Origin: Oxalobacter aliiformigenes
GTDB lineage: Bacteria > Pseudomonadota > Gammaproteobacteria > Burkholderiales > Burkholderiaceae_D
Assembly: GCF_027116575.1 (NCBI RefSeq)
Contig: NZ_CP098252.1
Coordinates: 1,674,001-1,738,000, forward strand
Direction: 5' to 3'
DNA: 64,000 nt
Shown here: positions 41,391-51,760 of the stretch, piece by piece
Layout: every line of letters begins with the position of its first letter
Position numbering within the stretch: the stretch's first letter is position 1
Made by a program: the position numbers and the translations under genes
The notes under the pieces: model-generated
What the model was told of the DNA's origin: nothing
What the model saw: the letters and a program-made list of their open reading frames with translations, nothing else
The model's database searches: none

Positions 41391-43717
41391 ATGAGCAAAA
41401 ACATTTCGAGCTATGACAGAAAAAAACAGGATTCCCAACCTGTCACACCAAGCCGTTCTTCCCGCCTGATAACGGAAGCATGGTGGTTTGTGCTGATTGC
41501 CGTAACCATCTATTTTTTCCTGATTTTCCTGACCTTTAACAAGGCTGATCCCGGCTGGTCGCATGCCAATCAGGTTGCCAGCATTTCCAATCTCGGCGGC
41601 AGGATCGGCGCATGGATATCCGATCTTCTTTTTTTCACATTCGGGCTTTCCGCCTGGTGGCTCATTTTGTGGATGGTCCGGGCAATCTGGACAGGTTACC
41701 GACGGATTTCACGACTGCTTTTGCTTCAGGAAGAACCTGAACCGTCCTGGCTTAGGGACAAAATCCTCAAAAATGCCGGGTTCATCATTTTGCTTGTTTC
41801 CAGTACCGGCGTTGAATACCTACGCATGTACAACACCACAGCCCGGCTGCCCGGTATTCCCGGGGGTGTCATCGGCGAAATTGTCGGCAAGGCCACTCAG
41901 CATTATTTCGGGTTTACCTGCGGCACGCTTTTGCTCGTCCTGTTGTGTGCCCTGGGTTTCAGCCTTTTTCTTCAGATGTCCTGGCTTCAGCTTGTCGAAC
42001 GCATCGGGGCCTTTATCGAAAGCATTTACTTTCTCGGTAAACGGATTTATACCACTCGGGAAGACCGCAAAATCGGACAGGTTGCGACAGTAAAACGGGA
42101 AGAAACCGTCAAGGAAGAAAAAGCGAAAGCGACTGAAGCCCCTCCCATGCGCATCGAACCGCAAATCACGGATGTCCCGAAATCGGAACGCGCCGAAAAG
42201 GAAAGACAGGTCGTACTTTTCAACGATCTGCATGATTCCGAACTTCCCCCCTTTCCCTGCTGGATGCCGTGGGCGCCCAGCAGGAAACGGTCAGTGTGGA
42301 AACACTGGAATTCACCAGCCGTCTGATCGAAAAGAAACTGTCCGATTTCGGTGTCAGCGTCCGGGTTGTGGCCGCCTATCCCGGTCCGGTTGTCACCCGT
42401 TATGAAATCGAACCGGCAACCGGTGTCAAGGGCAGCACCATCGTCAATCTGGCCCGTGATCTGGCCCGTTCGCTTTCACTGGTTTCGATCCGGGTTATCG
42501 AAACGATTCCCGGCAAAAACTACATGGCGCTTGAACTGCCGAATACCAAACGGCAAATCGTCCGGCTGACCGAAATCTTGAGTTCCAAGGTATACAGCGA
42601 CGCGACATCGAACCTGACCATTGCGCTGGGCAAGGATATCGCGGGCAATCCCGTCGTCGCCGATCTTGCCAGAATGCCTCATCTGCTGATTGCAGGAACA
42701 ACCGGTTCGGGCAAATCCGTTGGCATCAATGCAACCATCCTGTCCTTGCTCTACAAGGCTGATCCCAACCAGGTCAGGCTTATCCTGATCGATCCGAAAA
42801 TGCTGGAGCTGTCGATTTATGAAGGCATCCCCCATCTCCTCGCTCCTGTCGTGACAGACATGAGACAGGCAGGACACGCACTGAACTGGGCCGTGGCGGA
42901 AATGGAAAAACGCTACAAGCTCATGTCGCACCTGGGTGTCCGCAATCTGGCCGGGTACAACAACCGTATTGCCGAGGCGGAAAAGAAAGAAGAAAAAATA
43001 CCGAATCCTTTCTCTATCACTCCGGATGCACCGGAACCCCTTGAAAAAATGCCCCAGATCGTCATTATCATCGACGAGTTCGCTGATTTGATGATGGTCG
43101 TCGGAAAGAAAGTGGAAGAACTGATCGCCCGTATCGCCCAGAAAGCCCGGGCGGCCGGCATACATCTGATTCTGGCCACACAACGTCCTTCCGTGGATGT
43201 CATTACCGGACTGATCAAGGCCAATATTCCGACCCGCATCGCATTTCAGGTCAGCAGCAAAATCGACTCCCGAACCATTCTGGACCAGATGGGAGCAGAG
43301 ACGTTACTCGGGCTGGGCGACATGTTGTATCTGCCGCCGGGCACAGGTTTCCCGAACCGCGTTCACGGTGCATTTGTTTCGGACGACGAAGTCCATCGTG
43401 TCGTGTCATTCCTGAAGGAGCACGGAGAAGCCAACTATATCGAAGGAATACTGGAAGGCGGTACGGCAGAAGACGATGCCGCCGGTATCGGTGGGGAACA
43501 TTCGACAGATGGCGAGGCAGACGCGCTTTACGATCAGGCTGTAGCCGTTGTCCTGAAAAACCGGCGCGCATCCATCTCTCTTGTCCAGCGCCATTTGCGC
43601 ATTGGATACAACCGGGCGGCCCGTCTTCTTGAACAAATGGAAAAAAGCGGGCTCGTCTCCCCCATGCAAAGCAATGGCAATCGTGAAATTCTGGTACCTG
43701 CCGGCAATAAAGATTGA
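41391..43717 (+). pseudogene. ftsK: DNA translocase FtsK, single frameshift in a C run
   Basis: FtsK pumps chromosomal DNA across the division site and activates XerCD. The first part (41391-42326) encodes four membrane helices and the linker; the second (42269-43717) begins inside the linker and holds the motor, with Walker [21 protein letters not shown], Walker [17 protein letters not shown] and the C-terminal gamma domain. The parts are out of frame by one base. At 42246-42251 there are six C where seven are needed to read [15 protein letters not shown], the normal sequence. Without the shift the protein would be about 775 residues. FtsK is usually essential, so a sequencing error is likely. 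Confidence 0.9.
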
Positions 43718-43779
43718 CATTTCAGAACCTGTGCAAACCATCGGGGTCAAACCATTACCGAATAACCATTGAAAACATC

Positions 43780-44409
43780 ATGCGATCCTGTCTCTTTAAA
43801 ACCGTCTGTACATTGCTGTTGGCTGCCACCCCCTTTCTTGCGCAGGCAACCGCACTGGACCAGTTGAAAAACTTCTCGACAAATGCACGCTCAGCCAGAG
43901 GAGAGTTCAGCCAGGCCCAGGTCAAAACCGGAGAAAAAATCCGCTTCACCAACACGACTTCCGGAACGTTTCTTTTTTCGCGTCCGGGCAAATTCATCTG
44001 GACTTACAGCAAACCTTATGAACAGGTATTGCAGGCAGACGGTACCCGGCTGTACATGTACGACAAGGACCTGAATCAGGTCACCATCAAAAAACTGGGT
44101 GACGCTCTCGGTTCCAGTCCCGCCGCCATTCTTTTCGGAAGCAATAATCTCGAGAAAAGTTTTTCGCTAAAAAATATCGGCGCCCATAATGGCTATGAAT
44201 GGGTTGAAGTCGTTCCGAAAACGAAAGACACTCCTTTCGAAAAAATCAATATCGGCATGAAAGACGGGCTTCCGCAAGCCATGGAACTGTACGACTCACT
44301 CGGTCAGCTGACACTGATCAAATTCACGAAATTCACGAAAAACCCGCCCGTCAATGCCGGAACATTCCGGTTTGTCGTCCCCAAAGGAGCGGACGTTTTC
44401 GAAAACTGA
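43780..44409 (+). CDS. lolA: Outer-membrane lipoprotein carrier protein LolA
   Basis: Periplasmic chaperone that carries lipoproteins from the LolCDE complex to LolB. The 209-residue precursor has a signal peptide ending AQATA ([20 protein letters not shown]), followed by the LolA phrases [16 protein letters not shown] and [12 protein letters not shown]. ftsK ends 63 bases upstream, the usual ftsK-lolA order. Confidence 0.94.
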   Translation: MRSCLFKTVCTLLLAATPFLAQATALDQLKNFSTNARSARGEFSQAQVKTGEKIRFTNTTSGTFLFSRPGKFIWTYSKPYEQVLQADGTRLYMYDKDLNQVTIKKLGDALGSSPAAILFGSNNLEKSFSLKNIGAHNGYEWVEVVPKTKDTPFEKINIGMKDGLPQAMELYDSLGQLTLIKFTKFTKNPPVNAGTFRFVVPKGADVFEN

Positions 44410-44442
44410 CACCGGCCGGTTTTCATACAGATATTTCCGGAT

Positions 44443-44466
44443 AAAAAAACGGCTGAAACCGCTTTT
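44443..44466 (-). terminator. Terminator of ispDF
   Basis: AAAAGCGG and CCGTTTTT form an eight-pair stem with one wobble around six bases, and the T run continues beyond it on the minus strand. It lies just past the ispF stop. Confidence 0.65.
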
Positions 44467-44470
44467 CCGC

Positions 44471-44996
44471 TCACTCGTTTGACCGACACGCCTTGCCAAA
44501 CCAACCGGCACTCCGGTAAAGCAGGACGACAGCTTCTGCCGCGATTCCCTCTTTTTCTGCCCAGAAAACCGAGCTTTTCATTGGTTTTCGCCTTGATATT
44601 GACCTGTGAAACATCGACCCCCAGATCGGCAGCCAGATGGCTTTTCATGGCATCGATATGGGGAGCCATTCTGGGTGCCTGGGCAATAATCGTCGCATCG
44701 ACATTGCCGACGACATACCCCTCCCATGCAACCCGCTTCATGGCTTCTGCAAGCAATACCCGCGAGTCGGCACCGGCAAACCGCTCATCCGAATCCGGAA
44801 AATGCCTGCCGATATCGCCCAATCCCGCACCACCCAGCAAGGCATCGGTCACGGCATGCAACAGGACATCCGCATCGGAATGCCCCTGCAACCCGGTCGA
44901 ATGCGGAATAAGGACGCCACCTATAATCAGCTTGCGACCGGGTACCAGTGCATGGCAATCGTATCCCTGCCCTATTCTGAACGGAAAATCATTCAT
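44471..44996 (-). pseudogene. ispF: 2-C-methyl-D-erythritol 2,4-cyclodiphosphate synthase, frameshift in an A run
   Basis: IspF cyclises CDP-methylerythritol 2-phosphate in the MEP isoprenoid pathway. The first 120 residues read normally ([40 protein letters not shown] and [14 protein letters not shown]). At 44552-44556 there are five A (minus strand) where four are needed; removing one gives [20 protein letters not shown], the normal C-terminus, and a stop at 44471, about 174 residues. As it stands, the frame runs on to 44304 with unrelated sequence. The gene is generally essential, so a sequencing error is the simplest reading. Confidence 0.9.
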
Positions 44997-45013
44997 ATCG
45001 TTTCTTTCGGCAA

Positions 45014-45739
45014 TCATCTGCCCTTCCCTGCTTTCATCAACATTTCGACAAGCGCCAGATCGGAAGGACGGGTAATTTTGGTATTGCACAGATGTCCCTC
45101 CACCAGCAGCGGATTCATTCCCATCGCCTCCACCGCTCCTGCCTCATCAGTTACCTGTTCATATTTCGCAAGCGCTTCCCGCAAAAGGGCACAGGGAAAC
45201 ATTTGGGGAGTCTGTGCCAGCCAAAGGCCTTCACGGGATATTGTTTCCACCCGGTCATCTTTCCGTCTTTTGACGGTATCGGCAACAGGCAAGGCCAGAA
45301 TGCCTCCATCAGGGCTGACCGCAACCGTATCAACCAGCCGCCGGATCAGCTCCGGTGTCAGCCCCGGACGTGCCGCATCGTGTACAAGCACCCTGTCATC
45401 CGGTGCCCACTCATGACACATGGCATCCAGTCCATTAAGAACCGTCTCCCGGCGGGTCATGCCGCCGCACCGCAAAAAGCAGACACGCCCGTCATCCCGG
45501 AGAGGATGTAAAGCCCGTATCCGGTCCAGCCAGATATCCGTCGGGCTGACGACGACGCAGACACGCCCGATTTCTTCACATGCAAGAAACGCTTCCACAC
45601 AATGCCACAAAACCGGCTTGCCGAGCAGTTCCAGATACTGCTTCGGACAGGAGGTCTTCATACGCGAACCAACTCCGGCCGCCGGAATGAGGGCAAAAAA
45701 ACGTGGTACCGTATCCCCGGTATTCAGCGACATGGTCAT
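45014..45739 (-). CDS. ispD: 2-C-methyl-D-erythritol 4-phosphate cytidylyltransferase
   Basis: Makes CDP-methylerythritol in the MEP pathway. The 241-residue protein has the nucleotide-binding loop [20 protein letters not shown], the [16 protein letters not shown] motif and [10 protein letters not shown]. The ispF start lies 17 bases after its stop. It is divergent from mfd. Confidence 0.95.
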   Translation of the reverse strand: MTMSLNTGDTVPRFFALIPAAGVGSRMKTSCPKQYLELLGKPVLWHCVEAFLACEEIGRVCVVVSPTDIWLDRIRALHPLRDDGRVCFLRCGGMTRRETVLNGLDAMCHEWAPDDRVLVHDAARPGLTPELIRRLVDTVAVSPDGGILALPVADTVKRRKDDRVETISREGLWLAQTPQMFPCALLREALAKYEQVTDEAGAVEAMGMNPLLVEGHLCNTKITRPSDLALVEMLMKAGKGR

Positions 45740-45765
45740 GAGAAATCCATCAACGCAGGAAACAA

Positions 45766-45796
45766 TTGGCAGCAAAAAGCCATCATCGTTTATAAT
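45766..45796 (+). promoter_or_regulatory. Possible mfd promoter
   Basis: TTGGCA and a perfect TATAAT are separated by 19 bases, longer than ideal. They lie about 75 bases upstream of the mfd ATG. Confidence 0.4.
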
Positions 45797-45871
45797 GTCA
45801 TATTTGATTTTGGTATTGTAATCTGGAACAGGACGAATTGGCGCTTTGCCGATATCGTCTTTTTTGTATTG

Positions 45872-48800
45872 ATGCCCTTCGATCTCAAGAAATTTCTTCC
45901 CCGTCCCGGACAACGTTTCGCCTTGCCGCCCCTGCATGGTTCGGCAGACGCGCTTGTACTTGCAAAAGCCGCGCATGAACTGAAATCACGACAGCAAATG
46001 CTGGTCACCATTGTTGCCAATGCCTCGGATGCCCGGCGTCTCCTTGAAGAAATTCCCTGGTTCGACAGTGAAACGGACGAGCCGCTACGCTGCCATCTTC
46101 TTCCCGACTGGGAAACCCTGCCATACGATTCCTTTTCCCCTCATCAGGATCTCGTTTCCCAACGGCTGGCGACCCTCTACGAAGTACACAACGGACGTTG
46201 CGATGTTCTCATCGTTCCGGCATCCACCGCCCTGTTGCGTATCGCACCGCCTTCCTTTCTGGCTGCCCACACGTTCTTTTTCAAACAGGGAGAAACCCTC
46301 GATGAAGAAAAGCTGAGAGCGCAATTGACCATTGCCGGATACAATCATGTCTCGCAAGTCATGTCACCCGGCGAATATTCCGTCCGTGGCGGACTGATCG
46401 ATCTTTTTCCCATGGGATCGAACCTGCCTTACCGCATCGATCTCTTCGGGGATACGATCGAAACCATCCGCACGTTCGACGCTGACACCCAGCGTTCGCT
46501 CTATCCGGTCAGGGAAATCCGCATGTTGCCCGGCAGGGAATTTCCAATGGACGAGCAATCGCGGGCTTTTTTCAGGAGCCGATGGCGTGAAGTATTCGAA
46601 GGCGATCCGACTCTTTCAGTCATTTATCGTGATATCGCCAGTGGTATCGCCTCGGCCGGTATCGAATATTACCTGCCGCTTTTCTTCGAGGAAACGGCCA
46701 CACTTTTCCACTATCTTCCCGAAAACGCCATTTTCGCACTCATCGGCAATACCAGCGAAACCTTCCAGCGATTCTGGGCCGATACGCAGTCACGGTATAA
46801 TTTCCTCAAATCCGACCGGGAACGACCGCTGCTGCCCCCGGAAAAACTGTTTTTAAGCAGCGAGGACTTTTTCGTTCTGGCGCAACCTTTCGGCCGGTGG
46901 GTCATCACTTCTGACGACGCCCCATCCGAACTGTCCGCTCCGATTCCCGATGTTACCGTGAACCGCCGTGCCGATGATCCGCTTGCCAGTCTCAGAAGCT
47001 ACATCGAACGTGCAGGAAAACGTGTATTGATCTGTGCCGAATCGCCAGGGCGCCGCGAAACGATGCAGCAGCTTTTCAATGAATACGATCTCAAGGTTAC
47101 GGCCTGCACAGGATTCGCCGATTTCATCACGCATACGGAAACGGTCATGTTCTGCGTTGCCCCGCTCCAGAAAGGTTTTGCGCTCGGCTATGTTTTCGGT
47201 GATCTTGCCTTTGTCACGGAAACGGAACTGTATGCGAACTCGGGACGACGGACCGCCCGCAGGAAAACCGACGCGAATTTCCACATCGAATCCATTGTCC
47301 GCGATCTTTCCGAACTGAAAATCGGCGATCCGGTTGTGCATGCCCATCACGGTATCGGTCGTTACCGCGGTCTGGCAACCGTCGATCTCGGAGAAGGCGA
47401 AACGGAATTCCTGCATTTGCAATATGCACATGACGCCAAACTGTACGTTCCGGTTTCCCAGCTGCATGTGATTTCGCGTTACGCCGGTACTTCGCCTGAA
47501 GACGCGCCTTTGCACACGCTCGGATCGGGCCAGTGGGAAAAAGCCCGCCAGAAAGCCGCACAGAAAATTCATGATACTGCCGCGGAACTGCTGGATTTGT
47601 ACGCACGGCGTTCCATGCGAAAAGGATTCGCTTTTCCATTGACGAAAAACGACTATGAAGCCTTTGCCGACAGCTTCGGATTCGAGGAAACCCCCGATCA
47701 GGCCGCGGCGATTGCTGCCGTCATGGAAGATATGACATCGGACAAACCGATGGACAGACTGATATGTGGTGACGTCGGTTTCGGCAAAACCGAAGTGGCG
47801 CTGCGAGCCGCTTTCATTGCCGTCATGGGCGGAAAACAGGTTGCCCTTCTGGCTCCCACTACCTTGCTGGCCGAACAGCATGCCCAGACATTCAGGGACC
47901 GTTTCGCCGACTGGCCGGTCCGTATATCCGAACTTTCCCGCTTCCGTACACAGAAACAGGTGAACCAGACCGTCCAGGGACTGGAAGACGGTTCGGTCGA
48001 CATCGTTATCGGTACCCACAAGCTCCTGTCAAAAGACGTATCGTTCAAACGCCTCGGACTGGTTATCATCGATGAGGAACACCGCTTCGGTGTCCGGCAG
48101 AAAGAAGCCCTGAAAACCATCCGTGCCGAAGTGGATGTTCTGACTCTCACAGCCACACCGATTCCACGAACACTCGGTATGGCACTGGATGGTTTGCGCA
48201 GCTTCTCGATCATCGCCACCGCTCCCCAGAAACGGCTGGCCATCAAGACTTTTGTCCGGTCCGAAAACGATTCGGTCATACGTGAAGCCTGTCTGCGCGA
48301 ACTCAAACGCGGAGGACAGGTTTACTTCCTGCACAATGAAGTGGAAACGATCGAGAACCGCCGCATCATGCTGGAAAATCTGCTGCCCGAAGCCCGTATC
48401 GGTGTTGCGCATGGCCAGATGCATGAACGGGAACTGGAAAAGGTCATGCGGGACTTCGTGGCACACCGGTACAACATTCTGTTGTGCACCACGATCATCG
48501 AAACCGGTATCGACGTTCCAAACGCCAATACCATGGTCATGCATCGTGCCGACAAGTTCGGACTGGCGCAATTGCACCAGTTGCGTGGCCGTATCGGACG
48601 TTCCCACCATCAGGCCTATGCCTATCTGCTCGTCAACGACATACAGACACTTTCAAAACAGGCACAACGCCGGCTGGAAGCCATCCGGCAAATGGAAGAA
48701 CTGGGCAGCGGTTTCTTTCTGGCCATGCATGATCTCGAAATCCGGGGAGCCGGCGAGGTACTTGGAGAAGAACAATCCGGAGAAATGGTCGAAATCGGTT

Positions 48801-49324
48801 TCCAGATGTACTCCGACATGCTGAAAGAAGCGGTACGTGCCATGAAAAAAGGCGAGGAACCCGATTATGACGCGCCTTTCACAACGACAACGGAAATCAA
48901 TCTTCACACACCCGCTCTGTTACCGGCCGACTATTGTCCCGGTGTGAATGAACGTTTGTCCCTGTATAAACGCTTCGCCAACTGCGAAACACCCGAACAG
49001 GTCAATGACTTGCAGGAAGAGCTGATTGACCGATTCGGAAAACTGCCGGAAGCGGCACAGGCTCTTGTCGAAACCCACCGGCTCCGTCTGCTCGCCAAAA
49101 CGGTCGGTATCGTCAAAATCGACGCCCACACGGAAGCTGCCGTCATGCAATTCCTGCCGAATCCTCCCATTGATGCCATACGTATTATCGAACTGATTCA
49201 GAAAAACAAAAACATTCGGCTAAACGGACCGGAAAAATTGAGAATCACCGCAAAAATGCCGAATCTGGACGCACGAGTCGCCCAGATCAAATCGACCATC
49301 CGGTCTCTGACCGCCAAAAAATAG
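45872..49324 (+). CDS. mfd: Transcription-repair coupling factor
   Basis: Removes RNA polymerase stalled at DNA lesions and recruits UvrA. The 1,150-residue protein has the N-terminal UvrB-like region (LLPDWETLPYDSFSPHQDLV), the RNA-polymerase interaction domain (about 470-540) and RecG-like helicase motor domains with Walker A DVGFGKTEVALRAAF near 630-645, DEEH in VIIDEEHRFGVRQKE and motif VI GRIGRSHHQAYAYL. The ATG at 45872 gives MPFDLKKFLPRPGQRFALPP, the usual opening; the frame is open much further upstream without family resemblance. Confidence 0.96.
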   Translation: MPFDLKKFLPRPGQRFALPPLHGSADALVLAKAAHELKSRQQMLVTIVANASDARRLLEEIPWFDSETDEPLRCHLLPDWETLPYDSFSPHQDLVSQRLATLYEVHNGRCDVLIVPASTALLRIAPPSFLAAHTFFFKQGETLDEEKLRAQLTIAGYNHVSQVMSPGEYSVRGGLIDLFPMGSNLPYRIDLFGDTIETIRTFDADTQRSLYPVREIRMLPGREFPMDEQSRAFFRSRWREVFEGDPTLSVIYRDIASGIASAGIEYYLPLFFEETATLFHYLPENAIFALIGNTSETFQRFWADTQSRYNFLKSDRERPLLPPEKLFLSSEDFFVLAQPFGRWVITSDDAPSELSAPIPDVTVNRRADDPLASLRSYIERAGKRVLICAESPGRRETMQQLFNEYDLKVTACTGFADFITHTETVMFCVAPLQKGFALGYVFGDLAFVTETELYANSGRRTARRKTDANFHIESIVRDLSELKIGDPVVHAHHGIGRYRGLATVDLGEGETEFLHLQYAHDAKLYVPVSQLHVISRYAGTSPEDAPLHTLGSGQWEKARQKAAQKIHDTAAELLDLYARRSMRKGFAFPLTKNDYEAFADSFGFEETPDQAAAIAAVMEDMTSDKPMDRLICGDVGFGKTEVALRAAFIAVMGGKQVALLAPTTLLAEQHAQTFRDRFADWPVRISELSRFRTQKQVNQTVQGLEDGSVDIVIGTHKLLSKDVSFKRLGLVIIDEEHRFGVRQKEALKTIRAEVDVLTLTATPIPRTLGMALDGLRSFSIIATAPQKRLAIKTFVRSENDSVIREACLRELKRGGQVYFLHNEVETIENRRIMLENLLPEARIGVAHGQMHERELEKVMRDFVAHRYNILLCTTIIETGIDVPNANTMVMHRADKFGLAQLHQLRGRIGRSHHQAYAYLLVNDIQTLSKQAQRRLEAIRQMEELGSGFFLAMHDLEIRGAGEVLGEEQSGEMVEIGFQMYSDMLKEAVRAMKKGEEPDYDAPFTTTTEINLHTPALLPADYCPGVNERLSLYKRFANCETPEQVNDLQEELIDRFGKLPEAAQALVETHRLRLLAKTVGIVKIDAHTEAAVMQFLPNPPIDAIRIIELIQKNKNIRLNGPEKLRITAKMPNLDARVAQIKSTIRSLTAKK

Positions 49325-49329
49325 CGTCG

Positions 49330-49572
49330 TCATTCCGTTCTTTGCTGCTGTCCGTAAATCACTTTTTCATCCAGTATTTTATGGGCCAACGCACGGGCTT
49401 CATCCAGTGCATCGTCTGCATTATCGCTATCGACTGGCACACAGAACTGTTCGATTTGCTCCTCACCATGCTGCCTGAGCAGAACCAGTCCCTTATACAA
49501 CTGTTTGCCCCACTCGATAACTGCGACTCTGGCAATGTAATTTCCCTTGCGATACTCCATTTCGCTCATCAT
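49330..49572 (-). CDS. Small hypothetical protein
   Basis: An 80-residue protein opening MMSEMEYRKGNYIARVAVIE. A GGGGAG ribosome site precedes the ATG at the ideal distance, so it is likely real. The sequence is mixed alpha/beta with an acidic second half (DSDNADDALDEARALAHKIL). I do not recognise a family. It converges on mfd with only five bases between the stop codons. Confidence 0.65.
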   Translation of the reverse strand: MMSEMEYRKGNYIARVAVIEWGKQLYKGLVLLRQHGEEQIEQFCVPVDSDNADDALDEARALAHKILDEKVIYGQQQRTE

Positions 49573-49740
49573 CCTGTTCTCCCCAAATAAAAACTTCGAC
49601 CGGATAACATCGCCTGAATTCACTGATTTTTCCATCTTTTGCAATGATTTTTGCTTCTCTTCACAAGTACCGGCAGGGATCCGGTATTTATCACAAATAT
49701 CAATGTATGGCTGGAAATTTGCTGCTTGAATGAATAATCC

Positions 49741-49768
49741 GGAACTTGAGAGAACCGGTTCAATCAGA
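49741..49768 (+). promoter_or_regulatory. SigmaE (RpoE)-type promoter
   Basis: GGAACTT is followed after exactly 16 bases by TCAGA, which matches the envelope-stress consensus GGAACTT-N16-TCNNA. The start codon of the three-part stress-type protein lies 41 bases on. Confidence 0.65.
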
Positions 49769-49809
49769 ATGACATAGTCAACACGGATACTATTTCAAGG
49801 AACCTGATC

Positions 49810-50877
49810 ATGCAAAACAAAGTCGTCGCGGTTTACAGAAATGATGAAGTCGCCCATGCAGCAGTCAACGAATTGCTGGAAGACGGATTTGCTCTCGACC
49901 AGATCTATATCAGTTCTGAAGACGATGCCGGACAGGTCGAGAAATACGACCGCATCGGCGAAAGCAATCTCCTTGTGGATCTTAAAGGCGATCTCGGCGA
50001 TTTCTACCGGTCCATAATCGGTGTGGACGGTATTCTGGAAAAAACCGGATTTTATACAAAGGCTTTGAAAGAAGGCCATGTCGTTGTTTCCGTCGATACG
50101 GATTCATATGAAAAAGCCCGTGAAGCGGCCAAAACAATGAATCATTTCGAAACACTCGGAACAAGCGATATTTCAGCATTTCCGGAGCCGGGATTCGACA
50201 AAAGCAAGGAAAATGATGCGTTTGACGTTGTGGGAACCGGTGTTCTTATTTTCAAACACGACCAATCACAGGGGAACCAAATGGATATGAACGACACCCG
50301 AAACAGCTCGTCCGATTTCACCAAAAAAGTCAGTCAGGCAACTGAAAATGTGAAAAATTCAGTCGCCAGTGCAACGGATAAAACAACAAATTCCATAAAA
50401 AGCGCGGCGGATAAAACAAAGGAAACGGTCAAGGATGCCGCAGATGCCACTTCCAGTGCCATGGAAAAAGCCGTGGACAAAACTTCCGAAGTTCTGAAAA
50501 AGGCTGGCGATTCTGTAAAAGAGATGTTTGGCAAGGACGATTCGGAAGAAAAACACGATGAAACAACCCGTTCCGCCTCCTCTGCCGGAGACAATTTCAG
50601 TGAAGTCGCTTTCAAGAACCACTGGAGAATCCGTTATCTTTCTTCAGGCGGCGAATACAATGACTGCGAACCTGCATATCAGTACGGTGCGCAGCTGGCT
50701 GAAAATGAAAAGAAACATCTGAACCGCCCATGGGAACAGGTCGAACCATCCGCCCATGCGGCCTGGGAACTTTACAATCGCGATTCCGAACAGTCCTGGG
50801 AAAAAAACAGGGATGCCATCAAATTCGGTTGGGACTATGTCATGGAAGGCCATAAACCCGGAAAAAGCTTTTTCTGA
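49810..50877 (+). CDS. Three-part stress-type protein (YflT-like + LEA-like + conserved C-terminal domain)
   Basis: A 355-residue protein in three blocks. Residues 1 to about 150 resemble the YflT/heat-induced stress domain (VVAVYRNDEVAHAAVNELLE, then LKEGHVVVSVDTDSYEKARE). Residues 157-257 are an amphipathic Lys/Ala/Thr/Asp-rich helix resembling LEA or apolipoprotein repeats (SIKSAADKTKETVKDAADAT). Residues 265-355 form an acidic block, WRIRYLSSGGEYNDCEPAYQ and then WDYVMEGHKPGKSFF, that I cannot name. There is no signal peptide. The start follows AAGGAA, and a sigmaE-like promoter lies upstream, so stress induction is likely. The mode of action is unknown. Confidence 0.85.
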   Translation: MQNKVVAVYRNDEVAHAAVNELLEDGFALDQIYISSEDDAGQVEKYDRIGESNLLVDLKGDLGDFYRSIIGVDGILEKTGFYTKALKEGHVVVSVDTDSYEKAREAAKTMNHFETLGTSDISAFPEPGFDKSKENDAFDVVGTGVLIFKHDQSQGNQMDMNDTRNSSSDFTKKVSQATENVKNSVASATDKTTNSIKSAADKTKETVKDAADATSSAMEKAVDKTSEVLKKAGDSVKEMFGKDDSEEKHDETTRSASSAGDNFSEVAFKNHWRIRYLSSGGEYNDCEPAYQYGAQLAENEKKHLNRPWEQVEPSAHAAWELYNRDSEQSWEKNRDAIKFGWDYVMEGHKPGKSFF

Positions 50878-50896
50878 ACCATCCAGACTGCCAGCG

Positions 50897-50929
50897 AAAA
50901 GCATGTCTTGACAGACATGCTTTTTTTTT
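50897..50929 (+). terminator. Rho-independent terminator of the stress-type gene
   Basis: AAAAGCATGTC and GACATGCTTTT form a long stem around six bases, followed by more T residues. Confidence 0.85.
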
Positions 50930-50983
50930 CACCAGACAACCCGGATTCAGGACGAAATTCTCATAATAAGCCCGCCTGCCCGC

Positions 50984-51607
50984 TCAAGTGGACAGTCCCG
51001 GAAAAACATGCCGGAATCCGGATACCATCATTTCCACGGAAATCGCTGTCAACAGAAAACCTGCCAGCCGTTCGATGACCTTCAGTGCCGAAGGAGTGAG
51101 AATACGTCCTCCCCGCCCGACAAACCGGAAACACAGCCAGGTAACGATCCCGACAGCAACCGGCGGCAGAATAACAGACAACAAATCTTCCGGCCGGGTT
51201 ATCTGTGAGGTTGCCATGACATAAGAAAGAGCTGCCGGCCCTGCCAGTAAGGGAATCCCCAGCGGAACGATGGATGGGCCCGCCGCCGCTTCTTCCGATT
51301 CACGCGGCGTATATTTTATGGTTTCTTCCTTGGCAACGACCATGGCCAGCGACACAATGAACATGATGGCTCCACCCCCTATCTGGATCGATGCCAGCGA
51401 AACCCCCATGAAATCGAGCAGATGCAATCCGAACAGTCCGCCAATCAAAAGCGACAGGGCCACAGTGATGCCAAGCTGGCGACTGTATTTGTCCCGGAAC
51501 CGGACATCGAGCCCGGCCGTTGCGCAAACGAACAATGGAATGGCCATGAACGGATCGACCAGCGCCAGAAGCGTCAACGTCTTCTTGATAACAAAACCCA
51601 GATGCAT
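50984..51607 (-). CDS. MarC-family integral membrane protein
   Basis: A 207-residue protein with six hydrophobic helices. It has the family phrases LTLLALVDPFMAIPLFV, GGGAIMFIVSLAMV and PLGIPLLAGPAALSYVM. MarC-type (NAAT) proteins have no settled function in spite of the name, so a drug-resistance role should not be assumed. The start follows GGCGGGAT. Confidence 0.88.
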   Translation of the reverse strand: MHLGFVIKKTLTLLALVDPFMAIPLFVCATAGLDVRFRDKYSRQLGITVALSLLIGGLFGLHLLDFMGVSLASIQIGGGAIMFIVSLAMVVAKEETIKYTPRESEEAAAGPSIVPLGIPLLAGPAALSYVMATSQITRPEDLLSVILPPVAVGIVTWLCFRFVGRGGRILTPSALKVIERLAGFLLTAISVEMMVSGFRHVFPGLST

Positions 51608-51760
51608 ATCCCGCCTGCAAGAACAAGAGATAGCATTACAATAGGCACATCCCGAAAGGAAATGTTGTCCAATCAGGTCATGCTGTGGACCAACATATGA
51701 TCGAAATCAATATTCCTTGCGTTTGGAACAGAAAAAAGAAAGATACCGGACTGGCAAAAT

